From Candidatus Saganbacteria bacterium (GTDB lineage: Bacteria > Margulisbacteria > WOR-1 > XYC2-FULL-46-14 > WPAF01), in contig JACRPM010000006.1 of NCBI GenBank assembly GCA_016223205.1, positions 62,001 through 126,000 on the forward strand: a DNA stretch of 64,000 nt, given 5' to 3'. Below are positions 45,041-52,904 of this stretch, in pieces. Under the pieces are notes generated by a model. That model had not been told where the DNA came from, searched no databases, and saw only the letters and a program-made list of their open reading frames with translations. The stretch's first letter is position 1. Each line of letters begins with the position of its first letter. The position numbers were made by a program, and so were the translations under genes.

Positions 45041-46093
45041 CTAATATCCGAGCTCCCTGACCACCGCTTCGAGCTTACAGGGAAGTTTAACGGTTTTGGT
45101 AGTGCAATTTTTAACCGCGGTATCGGGGTCTTTAAGCCCGTGGCCGGTAAGGATGCAGACAATGAGCGAACCGTCGGCTATTTTGCCTTCTTTAACTCTC
45201 TTGAGAAGACCGGCGACGGATGCGGCCGAAGCCGGTTCGCAAAACACTCCGGTTTTTGAGGCGATCAGGTTATATGCGGCGATTATTTCTTCATCGGTCA
45301 CGATCGAGATCGAACCGCCCGAATCCGCCGCGGCCGCTTCCGCCTGCTTCCAGCTGGCGGGATTGCCGATGCGGATGGCAGTAGCGATGGTCTCCGGTTT
45401 TTCAACGATATGCCCCAGCACAATGGGAGCGGCGCCCTTGGCCTGGAAGCCGGTCATCTTGGGAAGTTTGCTGATCTGTTTGCGGTCGTAATATTCTTTG
45501 TAGCCCTTCCAGTAGGCGGTGATATTGCCGGCGTTGCCCACCGGGATCAGGTGATAATCCGGCACGGCCTGGAGCTGGTCGCAGATCTCAAAGGCGCCGG
45601 TCTTTTGCCCTTCTATCCGATAGGGATTGATGGAGTTTACGATCTCCACCGGATATTTTTCGCCCAGTTTCCTTACCAGGTCGAGGGCCTGGTCGAAGTT
45701 GCCCGCGACCTCAAAGACCTTGGCGCCGTGCATCAGCGCTTGCGCCAATTTCCCCAAAGCGATCTTGCCTTCAGGGATAATGACGATGCAATCGAGCCCC
45801 GCCTGGGCGGCGTAGGCGGCGGCGGAGGCAGAGGTATTGCCGGTCGAGGCGCAGATGACCGCCTTCTTTTTGGCTTCCACCGCTTTACTGATAGCCAGGG
45901 TCATGCCGCGGTCCTTAAAGGAGCCGGTCGGGTTGGCGCCCTCAAATTTAAGATAAACCTGGCATTTGGTTTCGTCCGACAGGTGCCGGGAAAAGATCAG
46001 CGGCGTATTGCCCTCGAAAAAGGTAATGATCGGTGTATTTTCGGTTACGGGGAGATATTTTCGATAGGTTTCGATGACGCCCTTATACATCAT
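45041..46093 (-). CDS. thrC: Threonine synthase
   Basis: This 350-residue PLP enzyme has YLKFEGANPTGSFKDRGMTLAISKA with the PLP lysine, CASTGNTSASAAAYAAQAGL, PVGNAGNITAYWKGYKEYY and a C-terminal VCILTGHGLKDPDTAVK. It converts O-phosphohomoserine to threonine. It is the first gene of the long minus-strand operon that ends with hisG. A TATAAT at 46104-46109 puts +1 four bases before the ATG. Amino-acid genes at both ends of a glycan operon are probably linked by co-transcription and not by function. Confidence 0.96.
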   Translation of the reverse strand: MMYKGVIETYRKYLPVTENTPIITFFEGNTPLIFSRHLSDETKCQVYLKFEGANPTGSFKDRGMTLAISKAVEAKKKAVICASTGNTSASAAAYAAQAGLDCIVIIPEGKIALGKLAQALMHGAKVFEVAGNFDQALDLVRKLGEKYPVEIVNSINPYRIEGQKTGAFEICDQLQAVPDYHLIPVGNAGNITAYWKGYKEYYDRKQISKLPKMTGFQAKGAAPIVLGHIVEKPETIATAIRIGNPASWKQAEAAAADSGGSISIVTDEEIIAAYNLIASKTGVFCEPASAASVAGLLKRVKEGKIADGSLIVCILTGHGLKDPDTAVKNCTTKTVKLPCKLEAVVRELGY

Positions 46094-46103
46094 ATTGTTA
46101 GAA

Positions 46104-46109
46104 ATTATA
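46104..46109 (-). promoter_or_regulatory. -10 box of thrC operon promoter
   Basis: TATAAT on the minus strand; expected +1 near 46097, four bases before the ATG. The -35 region (TTTTAA at 17 bp) is weak. Confidence 0.5.
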
Positions 46110-46158
46110 TCATGAAAGATGTGAAATTAAAATCGGCGTTCATCGATAAAAAGCCGGT

Positions 46159-47901
46159 ATGACTTCGAGAATCGATAGATTAGAAAACCGTCTGGTCACT
46201 GCTACCGCCGGCCGGATCATGGCCGGGGCAGGGGATCGCCTTAAGAAACATGACCTGTGCCGCCAGACCACCCCACAAAGGTTAGCCGCAACTTCGGCAG
46301 AGGTTGAGCGGGCCTTGCGGTTAGCAATCGATAACTATCCTTATCCGGTCAGGGCCACCATCAGCAAAGCTTTGTTCAGCAGTTTTTTGGTTTCCGGCAT
46401 AGTTATAAGATCCCATGCCGACCATATCAAGCAGGTGCGCTCTGCGATCTTCAGGCGATTCAAGCCGGTGCTGGATGTCTGCTGGAGGATACATAATGGA
46501 GAAAAAGTCCCGCCAAGAACGCTACGGCAGGTTCAGGACCACCTCTACGGTTTGACCAGTTTGGAAGCCGATCGGATCGGAATAAACAAACGGGTTTTGA
46601 GCGAGTTCGACCACTCGTTTTTCAAGGCGCTCGTTGATTCCTTTCCCTGGTTAAAGTTGGAGCGGGCCGGCTTTGCCGTCAAAGATTGGTCCACCCGCGA
46701 GCAGGCCGTGGCCAATATCCGTTTCGGAGTCCTGCGCCACAATCCGGATATCGAAGAAGAAATACTCAAGTTCGAAGAGGCGAACGGTTCCGGAAATTCG
46801 GTCGAGAAATGCAGATATAATGAGATCCGGCAGAGATTGCTTAGGATCGGCAAGCTCGATCTGGGCACCTACGGATTGGGGGCTTATTACCGGTCCGGCT
46901 ATTTTGAAGGTCCGGAAGACGCGGTCCGCCGGGCCTTCCCGCTTTTAAAACTGACTTCCTCGAAAAACTTTCTGGCGGGATTCGATCTCACCGATAAAGA
47001 CGACCTCAATCTTTTCCTCGGGCTGGCTTTAGAGAGGGCGGGACTGCCGAGCTTGCTCTCCGTGGAGGTATCATCTCCGAAATTTTTCAGGCCGCTGGAT
47101 TTGGACGGCGACCGGCTGGCGATGCGCTCGATCCTCAAGAGAGTGAGAGAGGTTTTCTGCGAGACCTGGGAGGCGGGCAAATGCCTGGCCAAATCCGGCC
47201 GCCGGCTGGAACAGAAGGAATTCCGCCGCTGGCTGCAGGAGCTGGTCTTGGACTCTGATATCCGCGAAAAATTGGTTCTGGAATTTTTATATATCCTGCA
47301 AAACCGCCGGGGCAACCCGGAAGATATCATAAAAATGAACAGCAGTTTTATCGCCCGCTACGGCACCGGGGTGATAAACGATCTTTTCGGAATGGACTTG
47401 AGGACCTTTTTAAGAAGGAACGAGCTGTTTAAGGATCAGCTTAGGTCTAAGCCCAAAAATACCCTGCCGAAAATGCTGGCAATTTCCGATAAAGTCGCGA
47501 TCATGGAAGGCGAAGTTACCGCGGGCTTGTTTAGACGAATAATGCAGGGATACGAGATCACGGGCGATGGGGCGGATGATCTGCGTGCGATGCTTAACGA
47601 CCCTTCACGGGCCGCCGAACCGTTGACCTATACCAGCTTGATGGACGGCCGGGCGCTGGCCAGACGCTTTAGCAAGCATACCGGCAGAAGGTTTAGAGTG
47701 ATGGCCAGGGGGGACTGGGATCTTGCGCTGGACAATAAGGTCAGGCAAAAGATGTCGGGTTACCATTGGAATTGGGCGGAAGAAGAAAGTTCTCCGGGCA
47801 GCGGTTTTTACCAGCTTTATTCTTTGGCGGGCGGCAGCAAGACCAGCCTGCCCGATTTTCGTTACCCCGATAGTGCGATCCGACTGGTGGAAGACCTTTA
47901 A
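46159..47901 (+). CDS. Unrecognised 580-residue protein paired with a NUDIX-like gene
   Basis: No family is recognised. The protein is soluble, basic and largely helical by composition, without signal peptide or membrane span. A region about residues 170-260 (KDWSTREQAVANIRFGVL, then RQRLLRIGKLDLGTYGLGAYY and GPEDAVRRAFPLL) is rich in Trp/Arg/Leu and resembles small helical DNA- or RNA-binding repeats. The C-terminal third has basic clusters (GRALARRFSKHTGRRFRVMARGDWDLALDNKVRQ). It lies 13 bases before the NUDIX-like gene, so they form a pair. The start at 46159 lacks a Shine-Dalgarno sequence; a weak GTGAAA-N18-GATAAA promoter would make it leaderless. Confidence 0.75.
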   Translation: MTSRIDRLENRLVTATAGRIMAGAGDRLKKHDLCRQTTPQRLAATSAEVERALRLAIDNYPYPVRATISKALFSSFLVSGIVIRSHADHIKQVRSAIFRRFKPVLDVCWRIHNGEKVPPRTLRQVQDHLYGLTSLEADRIGINKRVLSEFDHSFFKALVDSFPWLKLERAGFAVKDWSTREQAVANIRFGVLRHNPDIEEEILKFEEANGSGNSVEKCRYNEIRQRLLRIGKLDLGTYGLGAYYRSGYFEGPEDAVRRAFPLLKLTSSKNFLAGFDLTDKDDLNLFLGLALERAGLPSLLSVEVSSPKFFRPLDLDGDRLAMRSILKRVREVFCETWEAGKCLAKSGRRLEQKEFRRWLQELVLDSDIREKLVLEFLYILQNRRGNPEDIIKMNSSFIARYGTGVINDLFGMDLRTFLRRNELFKDQLRSKPKNTLPKMLAISDKVAIMEGEVTAGLFRRIMQGYEITGDGADDLRAMLNDPSRAAEPLTYTSLMDGRALARRFSKHTGRRFRVMARGDWDLALDNKVRQKMSGYHWNWAEEESSPGSGFYQLYSLAGGSKTSLPDFRYPDSAIRLVEDL

Positions 47902-47914
47902 TGGAGGAGAAATC

Positions 47915-48520
47915 ATGCAGGATATAAGAATAAGTGCCGCGAATCTTGCGAGGATCAGGGTGGAAGACCGGAACATCTTGATCCTGAACCGCAACCGTCT
48001 TAAAAAGGGACAGAGAGTATTAACGCCTTTTGGAGGAGCGATCGAGTTCGAACCGTCAGCCCGGCCGTTTTTGGCGGGATTGGGCACCGCTTTCGAGAAA
48101 GGCGCCGACTTGCGCCTAATTATTCCGCAAGAACGTTTGCCCGTTTTTGAAAGATGGTTCTATTTAAGGCAGGAAAGAGAAGTTTCCCCTTTTCGCGAAT
48201 TAATGGAAGAGTTGGTCGAGGAAGAAGCGATCTTACCGCACCTCTCCACCGATCAAGTAGCCGCCCAGCTTCTCTGGACCGCCAAGCCCCCTCAAGGGCT
48301 GACGGATCGGGCCGGATCCGAGGGGGTGCTGACCCAGCGCTACCTCGAGATATTTGAAGTCACCCTGGTCCCCGGCGTGCACAACCAGATCATCCAAGCT
48401 CTGGCGGTCCCCGAGGCAAAACTGATGGCCGTTTCTCAACAGGAAATATTAGCCGGACAGACAGCGGATGGCAAAACCGAGATTGGCTCTGTTAGTAGAT
48501 ATCTTCTACAACGAGAATAG
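47915..48520 (+). CDS. NUDIX-fold-like protein, possibly SMODS-associated NUDIX type
   Basis: Start is ATG 47915, preceded by GGAGGAG; the protein has 201 residues. It contains TPFGGAIEF (37-45), similar to the PGG-E entry of NUDIX domains, and RELMEELVEEE (94-104), a match to the REUXEEXGU box except that the glycine is lost. Segments GADLRLIIPQERLPVFERWFYLRQEREVSPFREL recall the SMODS-associated NUDIX family known from nucleotide-signal defence loci. No SMODS/CD-NTase gene is adjacent. The call is from memory and moderate; with the degenerate box it may bind and not hydrolyse. Confidence 0.6.
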   Translation: MQDIRISAANLARIRVEDRNILILNRNRLKKGQRVLTPFGGAIEFEPSARPFLAGLGTAFEKGADLRLIIPQERLPVFERWFYLRQEREVSPFRELMEELVEEEAILPHLSTDQVAAQLLWTAKPPQGLTDRAGSEGVLTQRYLEIFEVTLVPGVHNQIIQALAVPEAKLMAVSQQEILAGQTADGKTEIGSVSRYLLQRE

Positions 48521-48522
48521 TT

Positions 48523-49044
48523 TTACTGCTGACCGCGGTCCTTCAAATAACTGCTATATTCTCTCTCTGCCGGTGTAGGGAACATGGAGAGCAGGCCGAA
48601 GGCGTTCCAGAAGCTGGGCTGGCGGTCCTTTTTGTCCTTTTCCGCTTTTTCTTTTAGATAAAGAGCCGCCTGGTTTTCCCGGTCGGTATCGCCGGCCAAT
48701 TTTAATTTGTCATATTCGTTCTCGTATTCCCGGGAGCCAAAGAAAAGGTCAGCGGTACCCCAACCGAAGGTGAGGACGCCCGGCACCCCGGTAATGACGC
48801 TTAAAGGGATAAGCCCCATCGCGGCCAAAACGTTGCTTTGTGCGGCTTGCCAGAGCCCGATACTGGTGCCAATCAGCAGCCCTCCCAAGAACATTTTTCC
48901 GCCGGCGCTCATATATCTCCAGCCGGTCTCTTCGTTCGCCATATTCTTTACCCGGTCGGCGGCGGGGAGGGGCTCGGCGAAGGCGGAAAGTGTGAAGGAA
49001 AACACGAACAGGGAAAGCAGAAGAAGCGCGATGTATTTTTTCAT
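48523..49044 (-). CDS. Exported protein of unknown function
   Basis: A 173-residue protein with a signal peptide (MKKYIALLLLSLFVFSFTLSAFA). The middle part holds two glycine-rich hydrophobic segments (MFLGGLLIGTSIGLWQAA and VITGVPGVLTFGWGTADLFF), which may form a membrane hairpin, followed by a charged C-terminal helix (YLKEKAEKDKKDRQ). No family is recognised. It converges on the NUDIX-like gene with a 2-base gap and has no other partner. Confidence 0.75.
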   Translation of the reverse strand: MKKYIALLLLSLFVFSFTLSAFAEPLPAADRVKNMANEETGWRYMSAGGKMFLGGLLIGTSIGLWQAAQSNVLAAMGLIPLSVITGVPGVLTFGWGTADLFFGSREYENEYDKLKLAGDTDRENQAALYLKEKAEKDKKDRQPSFWNAFGLLSMFPTPAEREYSSYLKDRGQQ

Positions 49045-49193
49045 AATGCTCTGATTATATATTATTGGGTATTGCGGCGCAATATGTAGCCCTTTTTGTC
49101 GTGGGTGTCAATAAACACATCATTTTGGCCTAAAAACCTCCTAAAAACGCCGGCATATAAATTGCTGATATTTAAAATAGGAGGGAATTTTAA

Positions 49194-49703
49194 ATGAAAG
49201 ATATCATTCCGCAAGAGAGGATCGAGAGCAAAATATTCCTTATACGCGGCCAAAAAGTGATATTGGATGTTGATCTGGCAAATTTATATGGGGTTAAAAC
49301 CTTTGTTCTTAATCAAGCTGTCAAGAGAAATATTGAGAGATTCCCGGATGATTTTATGTTCCAGCTTAGTAAAGAAGAGACCAACATCTTGAAATCACAG
49401 TTTGTGATATCAAGTTGGGGAGGCAGGAGAACATTCCCTTATGCCTTTACGGAGCAGGGTATAGCTATGCTTTCGGGGATTTTAAACAGCAAAAGAGCGA
49501 TTCATGTCAATATTATGATCATGCGGACTTTTATCAGGTTGAAACAGATGATAACTACCCACAAAGAACTAGCTCACAAAATCGAGGAACTGGAGAGAAA
49601 ATACAAAAAGCATGATATTGAGATCGAGACGATATTCGGCGCCATCAAGAAGATGTTGGAGCCGCCGAAATCCCCACCCCGCAAGTTCGGTTTCCAGCCT
49701 TAG
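49194..49703 (+). CDS. ORF6N-domain protein (phage antirepressor-like)
   Basis: This 169-residue protein starts 13 bases after AGGAGGG. Residues about 8-95 form an ORF6N domain: IESKIFLIRGQKVILDVDLANLYGV, LNQAVKRNIERFPDDFMFQLSKEE and PYAFTEQGIAMLSGILNSKRAIHVNIMIMRTF. A coiled-coil (TTHKELAHKIEELERKYKKHD) and a short proline-rich tail follow. ORF6N is the DNA-binding part of phage and poxvirus antirepressor-type proteins. It lies only 5 bases from the 3' end of tRNA-Tyr, a common insertion site, so it may be the remnant of an integrated element. Confidence 0.9.
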   Translation: MKDIIPQERIESKIFLIRGQKVILDVDLANLYGVKTFVLNQAVKRNIERFPDDFMFQLSKEETNILKSQFVISSWGGRRTFPYAFTEQGIAMLSGILNSKRAIHVNIMIMRTFIRLKQMITTHKELAHKIEELERKYKKHDIEIETIFGAIKKMLEPPKSPPRKFGFQP

Positions 49704-49708
49704 GGCTT

Positions 49709-49791
49709 TGGAGAGGGAAGGATTTGAACCTTCGAAGTCGTAAGACGCCTGATTTACAGTCAGGTGCATTTGGCCGCTTTGCTACCTCTCC
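49709..49791 (-). tRNA. tRNA-Tyr (GTA)
   Basis: An 83-base tRNA with a perfect 7-bp acceptor stem (GGAGAGG/CCTCTCC), anticodon GTA in a CTGTAAA loop and the long variable arm typical of bacterial tRNA-Tyr. CCA is not encoded; A73 is the discriminator. Confidence 0.95.
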
Positions 49792-49855
49792 TTAAGAACG
49801 TCGTGCGTTTGGCGGTCGCGACGCGCGAAACGTCTGGTGTAAAGCGTCGAGGGGT

Positions 49856-49884
49856 ATTATAACGTAGAGGCGGATTTACTGCAA
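49856..49884 (-). promoter_or_regulatory. tRNA-Tyr promoter
   Basis: Minus-strand TTGCAG (49879-49884), a 17-bp spacer and TATAAT (49856-49861). Expected +1 near 49849 leaves a leader of about 57 bases with several short GC-rich inverted stretches before the tRNA. Confidence 0.7.
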
Positions 49885-49897
49885 TATAAGCAGAGGA

Positions 49898-50359
49898 TTA
49901 CCAATGCATCAGTTCCCAGCGCCAGTTTTGGCCCAGAATGTCTGCCAATATTTCGTGACCGACGCCGCCCCGCTTTTCCAGCGTAGAAAAGGTAGCTTTC
50001 ATCCATTCGTCACGGGGAATGCCGATGCCGATCTTTGCTGCACCGAATCCCACTCGGTCAAATTTCCAAAGTTCAGTTAAGATATCGGCCAACCAAACCT
50101 CATCCGGCCGGCCCCTTAATCCCATCATATCCACCAGATCCTGGTGTTCATTCGAATCCCGCAGGACAAAAAGCAGATCACTTCTGGTTTTATCGATAAG
50201 CGCGTAAGAGAGGGTGCGCATTTTGAGGTCGGCTGCTCCCCAGCGGATAAAGACCTCCGCCAGCCGGTTAATATATCCATACACATACCGCGAGGCAGGA
50301 ATACGTGCGGGCGCTGTTGGATTGGGGCGCGGTATTATCCGCGCGACGGCTTCGGTCAT
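49898..50359 (-). CDS. Hypothetical cytoplasmic protein
   Basis: Start is placed at ATG 50359, preceded by GGAG, giving 153 residues. No signal or membrane segment is seen. Visible features are a proline-rich N-terminus (RIIPRPNPTAPARIPAS), a helical core (NRLAEVFIRWGAADLKMRTLSYALIDKTRSDLLFVLRDS) and a Trp-rich end (QNWRWELMHW). No family is recognised. It is divergent from a small exported protein across a palindromic promoter region. Confidence 0.65.
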   Translation of the reverse strand: MTEAVARIIPRPNPTAPARIPASRYVYGYINRLAEVFIRWGAADLKMRTLSYALIDKTRSDLLFVLRDSNEHQDLVDMMGLRGRPDEVWLADILTELWKFDRVGFGAAKIGIGIPRDEWMKATFSTLEKRGGVGHEILADILGQNWRWELMHW

Positions 50360-50389
50360 GATATTTTCTCCATGATTATTTATCGACTG

Positions 50390-50413
50390 ATCTGCTTGAA
50401 ATTTCAAGGAGAT
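50390..50413. promoter_or_regulatory. Palindrome between divergent genes, with -35 boxes on both strands
   Basis: CTTGAAATTTCAAG (50395-50408) is a perfect palindrome; ATCT/AGAT extend it to 24 bp with one mismatch. TTGAAA reads on both strands: plus TTGAAA-N16-TAATAT, minus TTGAAA-N17-GATAAA. It could be one operator for both genes. Confidence 0.5.
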
Positions 50414-50447
50414 TTGCTAATATTCGAGAAACCGGGAGTTGATCAAT

Positions 50448-50798
50448 ATGAAAAAGACCCTCTTTCACTTGGTTATCGCCGTTTTGTTGTTCTCGAGTTT
50501 GACAGGATTGGCTCAAGCCGCGGTCACGCATCCCACCCGGGAAGAATGGCTGGAGGTCTGGTTAACCCATAAGATCCAGAAAATGGTCGATCCCATGGAG
50601 CCAAGAGTGACTTTTTTGGTAAATGTCCTTTCCTCGACCAAGGAGATCATCATCACTTACATGCCGGCACAGGGTGGGAGATTTACCGATCCGGAATCGG
50701 TCGGGGGAATTATCAGGATCCCGGCAGAAAAAACCCTTAAAGATTATCCTTGGGCCCGGAATTACCAGCTGACCATAAAATACATCGAACCGTTTTAA
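50448..50798 (+). CDS. Small exported protein of unknown function
   Basis: Start is placed at ATG 50448, giving 116 residues; an upstream TTG is less likely. It has a signal peptide (KKTLFHLVIAVLLFSSLTGLAQAAV). The mature part of about 90 residues (THPTREEWLEVWLTHKIQ, RVTFLVNVLSSTKEIIITYMPAQGG, YQLTIKYIEPF) has predicted beta strands and no cysteine. No family is recognised. It converges on another small exported protein with a 10-base gap. Confidence 0.7.
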   Translation: MKKTLFHLVIAVLLFSSLTGLAQAAVTHPTREEWLEVWLTHKIQKMVDPMEPRVTFLVNVLSSTKEIIITYMPAQGGRFTDPESVGGIIRIPAEKTLKDYPWARNYQLTIKYIEPF

Positions 50799-50808
50799 GC
50801 GGGGGCCC

Positions 50809-51207
50809 TTATTTGCTCCAGCCCCGGATCCAGCCGCCTAAGGCCTTATAATGGCCGCCCTTTAATTTGATAAGATAAGCGGTGCCCCGATCGCCCGTTT
50901 CGAACTGCGGGTCCTGAACGTCGGCTTCAAGATCGGGGTTTAGTTTGGCGAACTCGACAACTATTTGGGGGCCGGGCTTTTTGCCTTTCAGGATCTTGTC
51001 CACCTTTATTTGAGCCAGATGGACCTGTCCGTAAAGGCCGTCAACCAGCCGCTTCTGCGCCCCGGTCGGTGTAACTTTTATCACTTTGCCGGTGATCACC
51101 AGGTCGGCCTTTTTAGTCAACTGCTCGGGTGAATAATAGACCGCTTCGGAGAACGAGAAAGATACGAGACTGATCAGTAGCAGCATAGATAAAAACGCTT
51201 TTTTCAT
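50809..51207 (-). CDS. Small exported beta-rich protein of unknown function
   Basis: This 132-residue protein has a signal peptide (MKKAFLSMLLLISLVSFSFSEA) and a mature part that alternates strands and turns: TKKADLVITGKVIKVTP, VHLAQIKVDKILKGKKPGPQIVVEFAKL and DRGTAYLIKLKGGHYKALGGW. The pattern 'I-V-x-G-x-V ... V-D-x-I-L-K-G' is found in many small secreted OB-fold-like proteins of unknown role. The gene stands alone between a terminator and a convergent gene. Confidence 0.7.
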   Translation of the reverse strand: MKKAFLSMLLLISLVSFSFSEAVYYSPEQLTKKADLVITGKVIKVTPTGAQKRLVDGLYGQVHLAQIKVDKILKGKKPGPQIVVEFAKLNPDLEADVQDPQFETGDRGTAYLIKLKGGHYKALGGWIRGWSK

Positions 51208-51257
51208 AGTACCCTCCTTCTAATCTTCTATTAGATTTATTATCAAAGCAATTATCG

Positions 51258-51290
51258 GAAAAAGGAATGTGCATTTTTTGCACCTTCCTT
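51258..51290 (-). terminator. Rho-independent terminator after the ABC-2 exporter genes
   Basis: On the minus strand, complementary arms (51279-51288 and 51264-51273; 9 of 10 pairs) are followed by a U run (51259-51263). Confidence 0.8.
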
Positions 51291-51298
51291 TCCTCCTT

Positions 51299-52045
51299 TT
51301 ACTTCAGTTTCCTGAACGCCCAGGTTCCCGCGGAAATAAAGAACAAAGCGAAAGCCCCCAAGATAAGAAAATCCAATCCCAGCGGAAAGCGGTTCAGATG
51401 GAGAAGTATCCCCCGCATCGCGTCCACCGCGTAAGTTACCGGATCGATGAAAGTAAAGAACTTGAGCCAGCCGGGCAGATTTTCCAGCGGGAAAAGCGCT
51501 CCCGAGAAAAAGAACATGGGGAAGATCAGGAAACTAACAAAAAGATTAAAGCCCTCCAAACTGTCGATCAGGGCCCCGATCATCAATCCCAAACTCACCA
51601 GAGCGGCAGACAATAAGAATAATATCAGCATCGCCGCTACGACCGAAAAAATGGAATAATGTATCCCGAAAAATAGGCCCAAGGATAAAAGTATGGCGCC
51701 CTGGATCAGGGAATCGGTGGTCCCGCCCAGCATCTTGCCGGTAAAAATGGTTACCCGGGAGAGAGGCGCCACTAATACTTCTTTGAAGAAATCGATGCGC
51801 TTGTCCCAGACGATATACAGCCCAAAAAAGATCGAGGAGAAAAGCACCGACATGCAGAGGATGCCCGGGAACAGGAAGGTTTGATAATTTACTCCCTCCA
51901 CGTGCGATACCGTCCCCATGCCCCCTCCGAACACCACCAGCCACAGGATCGGGGAGAAAAGGGAAGAGACGATGCGCGATTTCTCCCGCCAGAAGACCAA
52001 AAGTTCCCGGTACCATAATCCCAATAATCCTTTAAGTTCTCTCAT
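51299..52045 (-). CDS. ABC-2 type exporter permease
   Basis: This 248-residue protein has six transmembrane segments. Family features are an N-terminal amphipathic stretch (GLLGLWYRELLVFWREKSRIVSSLFSPILWLVVFGGGMG), the region SPLSRVTIFTGKMLGGTTDSLIQG and a late MFFFSGALFPLENLPGWLKFF typical of DrrB/NodJ-type permeases. It pairs with the ATPase encoded upstream (4-base overlap). Cargo may be a lipid, glycan or drug; nothing in the sequence decides. Confidence 0.93.
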   Translation of the reverse strand: MRELKGLLGLWYRELLVFWREKSRIVSSLFSPILWLVVFGGGMGTVSHVEGVNYQTFLFPGILCMSVLFSSIFFGLYIVWDKRIDFFKEVLVAPLSRVTIFTGKMLGGTTDSLIQGAILLSLGLFFGIHYSIFSVVAAMLILFLLSAALVSLGLMIGALIDSLEGFNLFVSFLIFPMFFFSGALFPLENLPGWLKFFTFIDPVTYAVDAMRGILLHLNRFPLGLDFLILGAFALFFISAGTWAFRKLK

Positions 52046-52875
52046 CGGTTCTTCTTGGTGAAATTCATGACCTTTTGCATAAATCCGCCCTCCGCCGTAT
52101 CGCCGCTCTCCCTTAATTGCTTTCCGGTGTAATAAAGGAACACATCGTGCAGGGTGGCCTTGAGCACTTCCGGCGGCCGCTTTGGCTCGGGGATGCCGGT
52201 CTTGAGCTCCGTTGGGGTGCCGCTGACGATGATCTTGCCGTGATCGATAATGGCTACCCGGTCGCAGAGCCGGTCGGCCTCTTCCATATAATGAGTGGTG
52301 AGGATGATGCTCACTTTTTCCACTTTTACCAGATTTTCGATGTGGACCCAGATGTTCTCGCGGGCCTGGGGATCGAGCCCCAGCGTCGGCTCATCCAAGA
52401 AGAGTATCCGGGGTTTGTGCAGGAGCCCCCGCGCCAGCTCCAGCCTTCTCCTCATCCCGCCGGAGTATTTCTTGAGCAGGGCGTCTTTCCATTCGGTGAG
52501 GTCCACCAGTTCCAGCGCCCATTTAATACGGGGACCGATCTCCGCATTGGGAACATCGAAGAGTAGGCAATGGAGCAGGAGATTTTCCCGGCCGGTCAAG
52601 ATATCGTCGGAGCTGGGATCCTGGAAAACGATACCGATCGAGCGCCTGACCGCGGCGGGATCCTTCTGCACATCGTGACCGTTGATAAGGGCGGTTCCGG
52701 AAGTGGGGCGCAGGAGAGTGGAGAGCATGGAGATGGTAGTGGTCTTGCCCGCTCCGTTGGGGCCCAAAAGCCCGAACACGCAGCCCTCGTCCACCTCAAA
52801 GTTGATCGAATCAACGGCGGTGAAGCCGTTGAACTTCTTGGTGAGGTTTTTAACTTCGATCACCGGGTTGGCCAT
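52042..52875 (-). CDS. ABC exporter ATP-binding protein (DrrA/NodI type)
   Basis: Start is placed at ATG 52875 (MANPVIEVKNLTKKFNGFTAVDSINFEV), giving 277 residues; the longer frame runs through the bioH start region. Walker A GLLGPNGAGKTTTISML, signature KYSGGMRRRLELARGLLHK, Walker B ILFLDEPTLGLDPQARENIW and H-loop ILTTHYMEEADRLCDRVAI are complete. A short C-terminal extension (LHDVFLYYTGKQLRE) is typical of DrrA-like ATPases. It is divergent from bioH with 28 bases between the starts. Confidence 0.94.
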   Translation of the reverse strand: MANPVIEVKNLTKKFNGFTAVDSINFEVDEGCVFGLLGPNGAGKTTTISMLSTLLRPTSGTALINGHDVQKDPAAVRRSIGIVFQDPSSDDILTGRENLLLHCLLFDVPNAEIGPRIKWALELVDLTEWKDALLKKYSGGMRRRLELARGLLHKPRILFLDEPTLGLDPQARENIWVHIENLVKVEKVSIILTTHYMEEADRLCDRVAIIDHGKIIVSGTPTELKTGIPEPKRPPEVLKATLHDVFLYYTGKQLRESGDTAEGGFMQKVMNFTKKNR

Positions 52876-52904
52876 GGAAGCTATTTTAACATATAATAAT
52901 GTTA
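52868..52904 (+). promoter_or_regulatory. bioH promoter with small dyad, predicted leaderless
   Basis: TTGGCC (52868-52873), an 18-bp spacer and TATAAT (52892-52897); expected +1 is 52904, the A of the ATG. TAACAT (52887-52892) and ATGTTA (52899-52904) form an inverted repeat centred on the -10 box. It does not match the BirA operator spacing. Confidence 0.6.

Noticed and set aside
52887-52904. bioH dyad as a BirA operator
   Set aside because: The arms TAAC/GTTA are only 10 bp apart, while BirA sites have longer spacing and longer arms.
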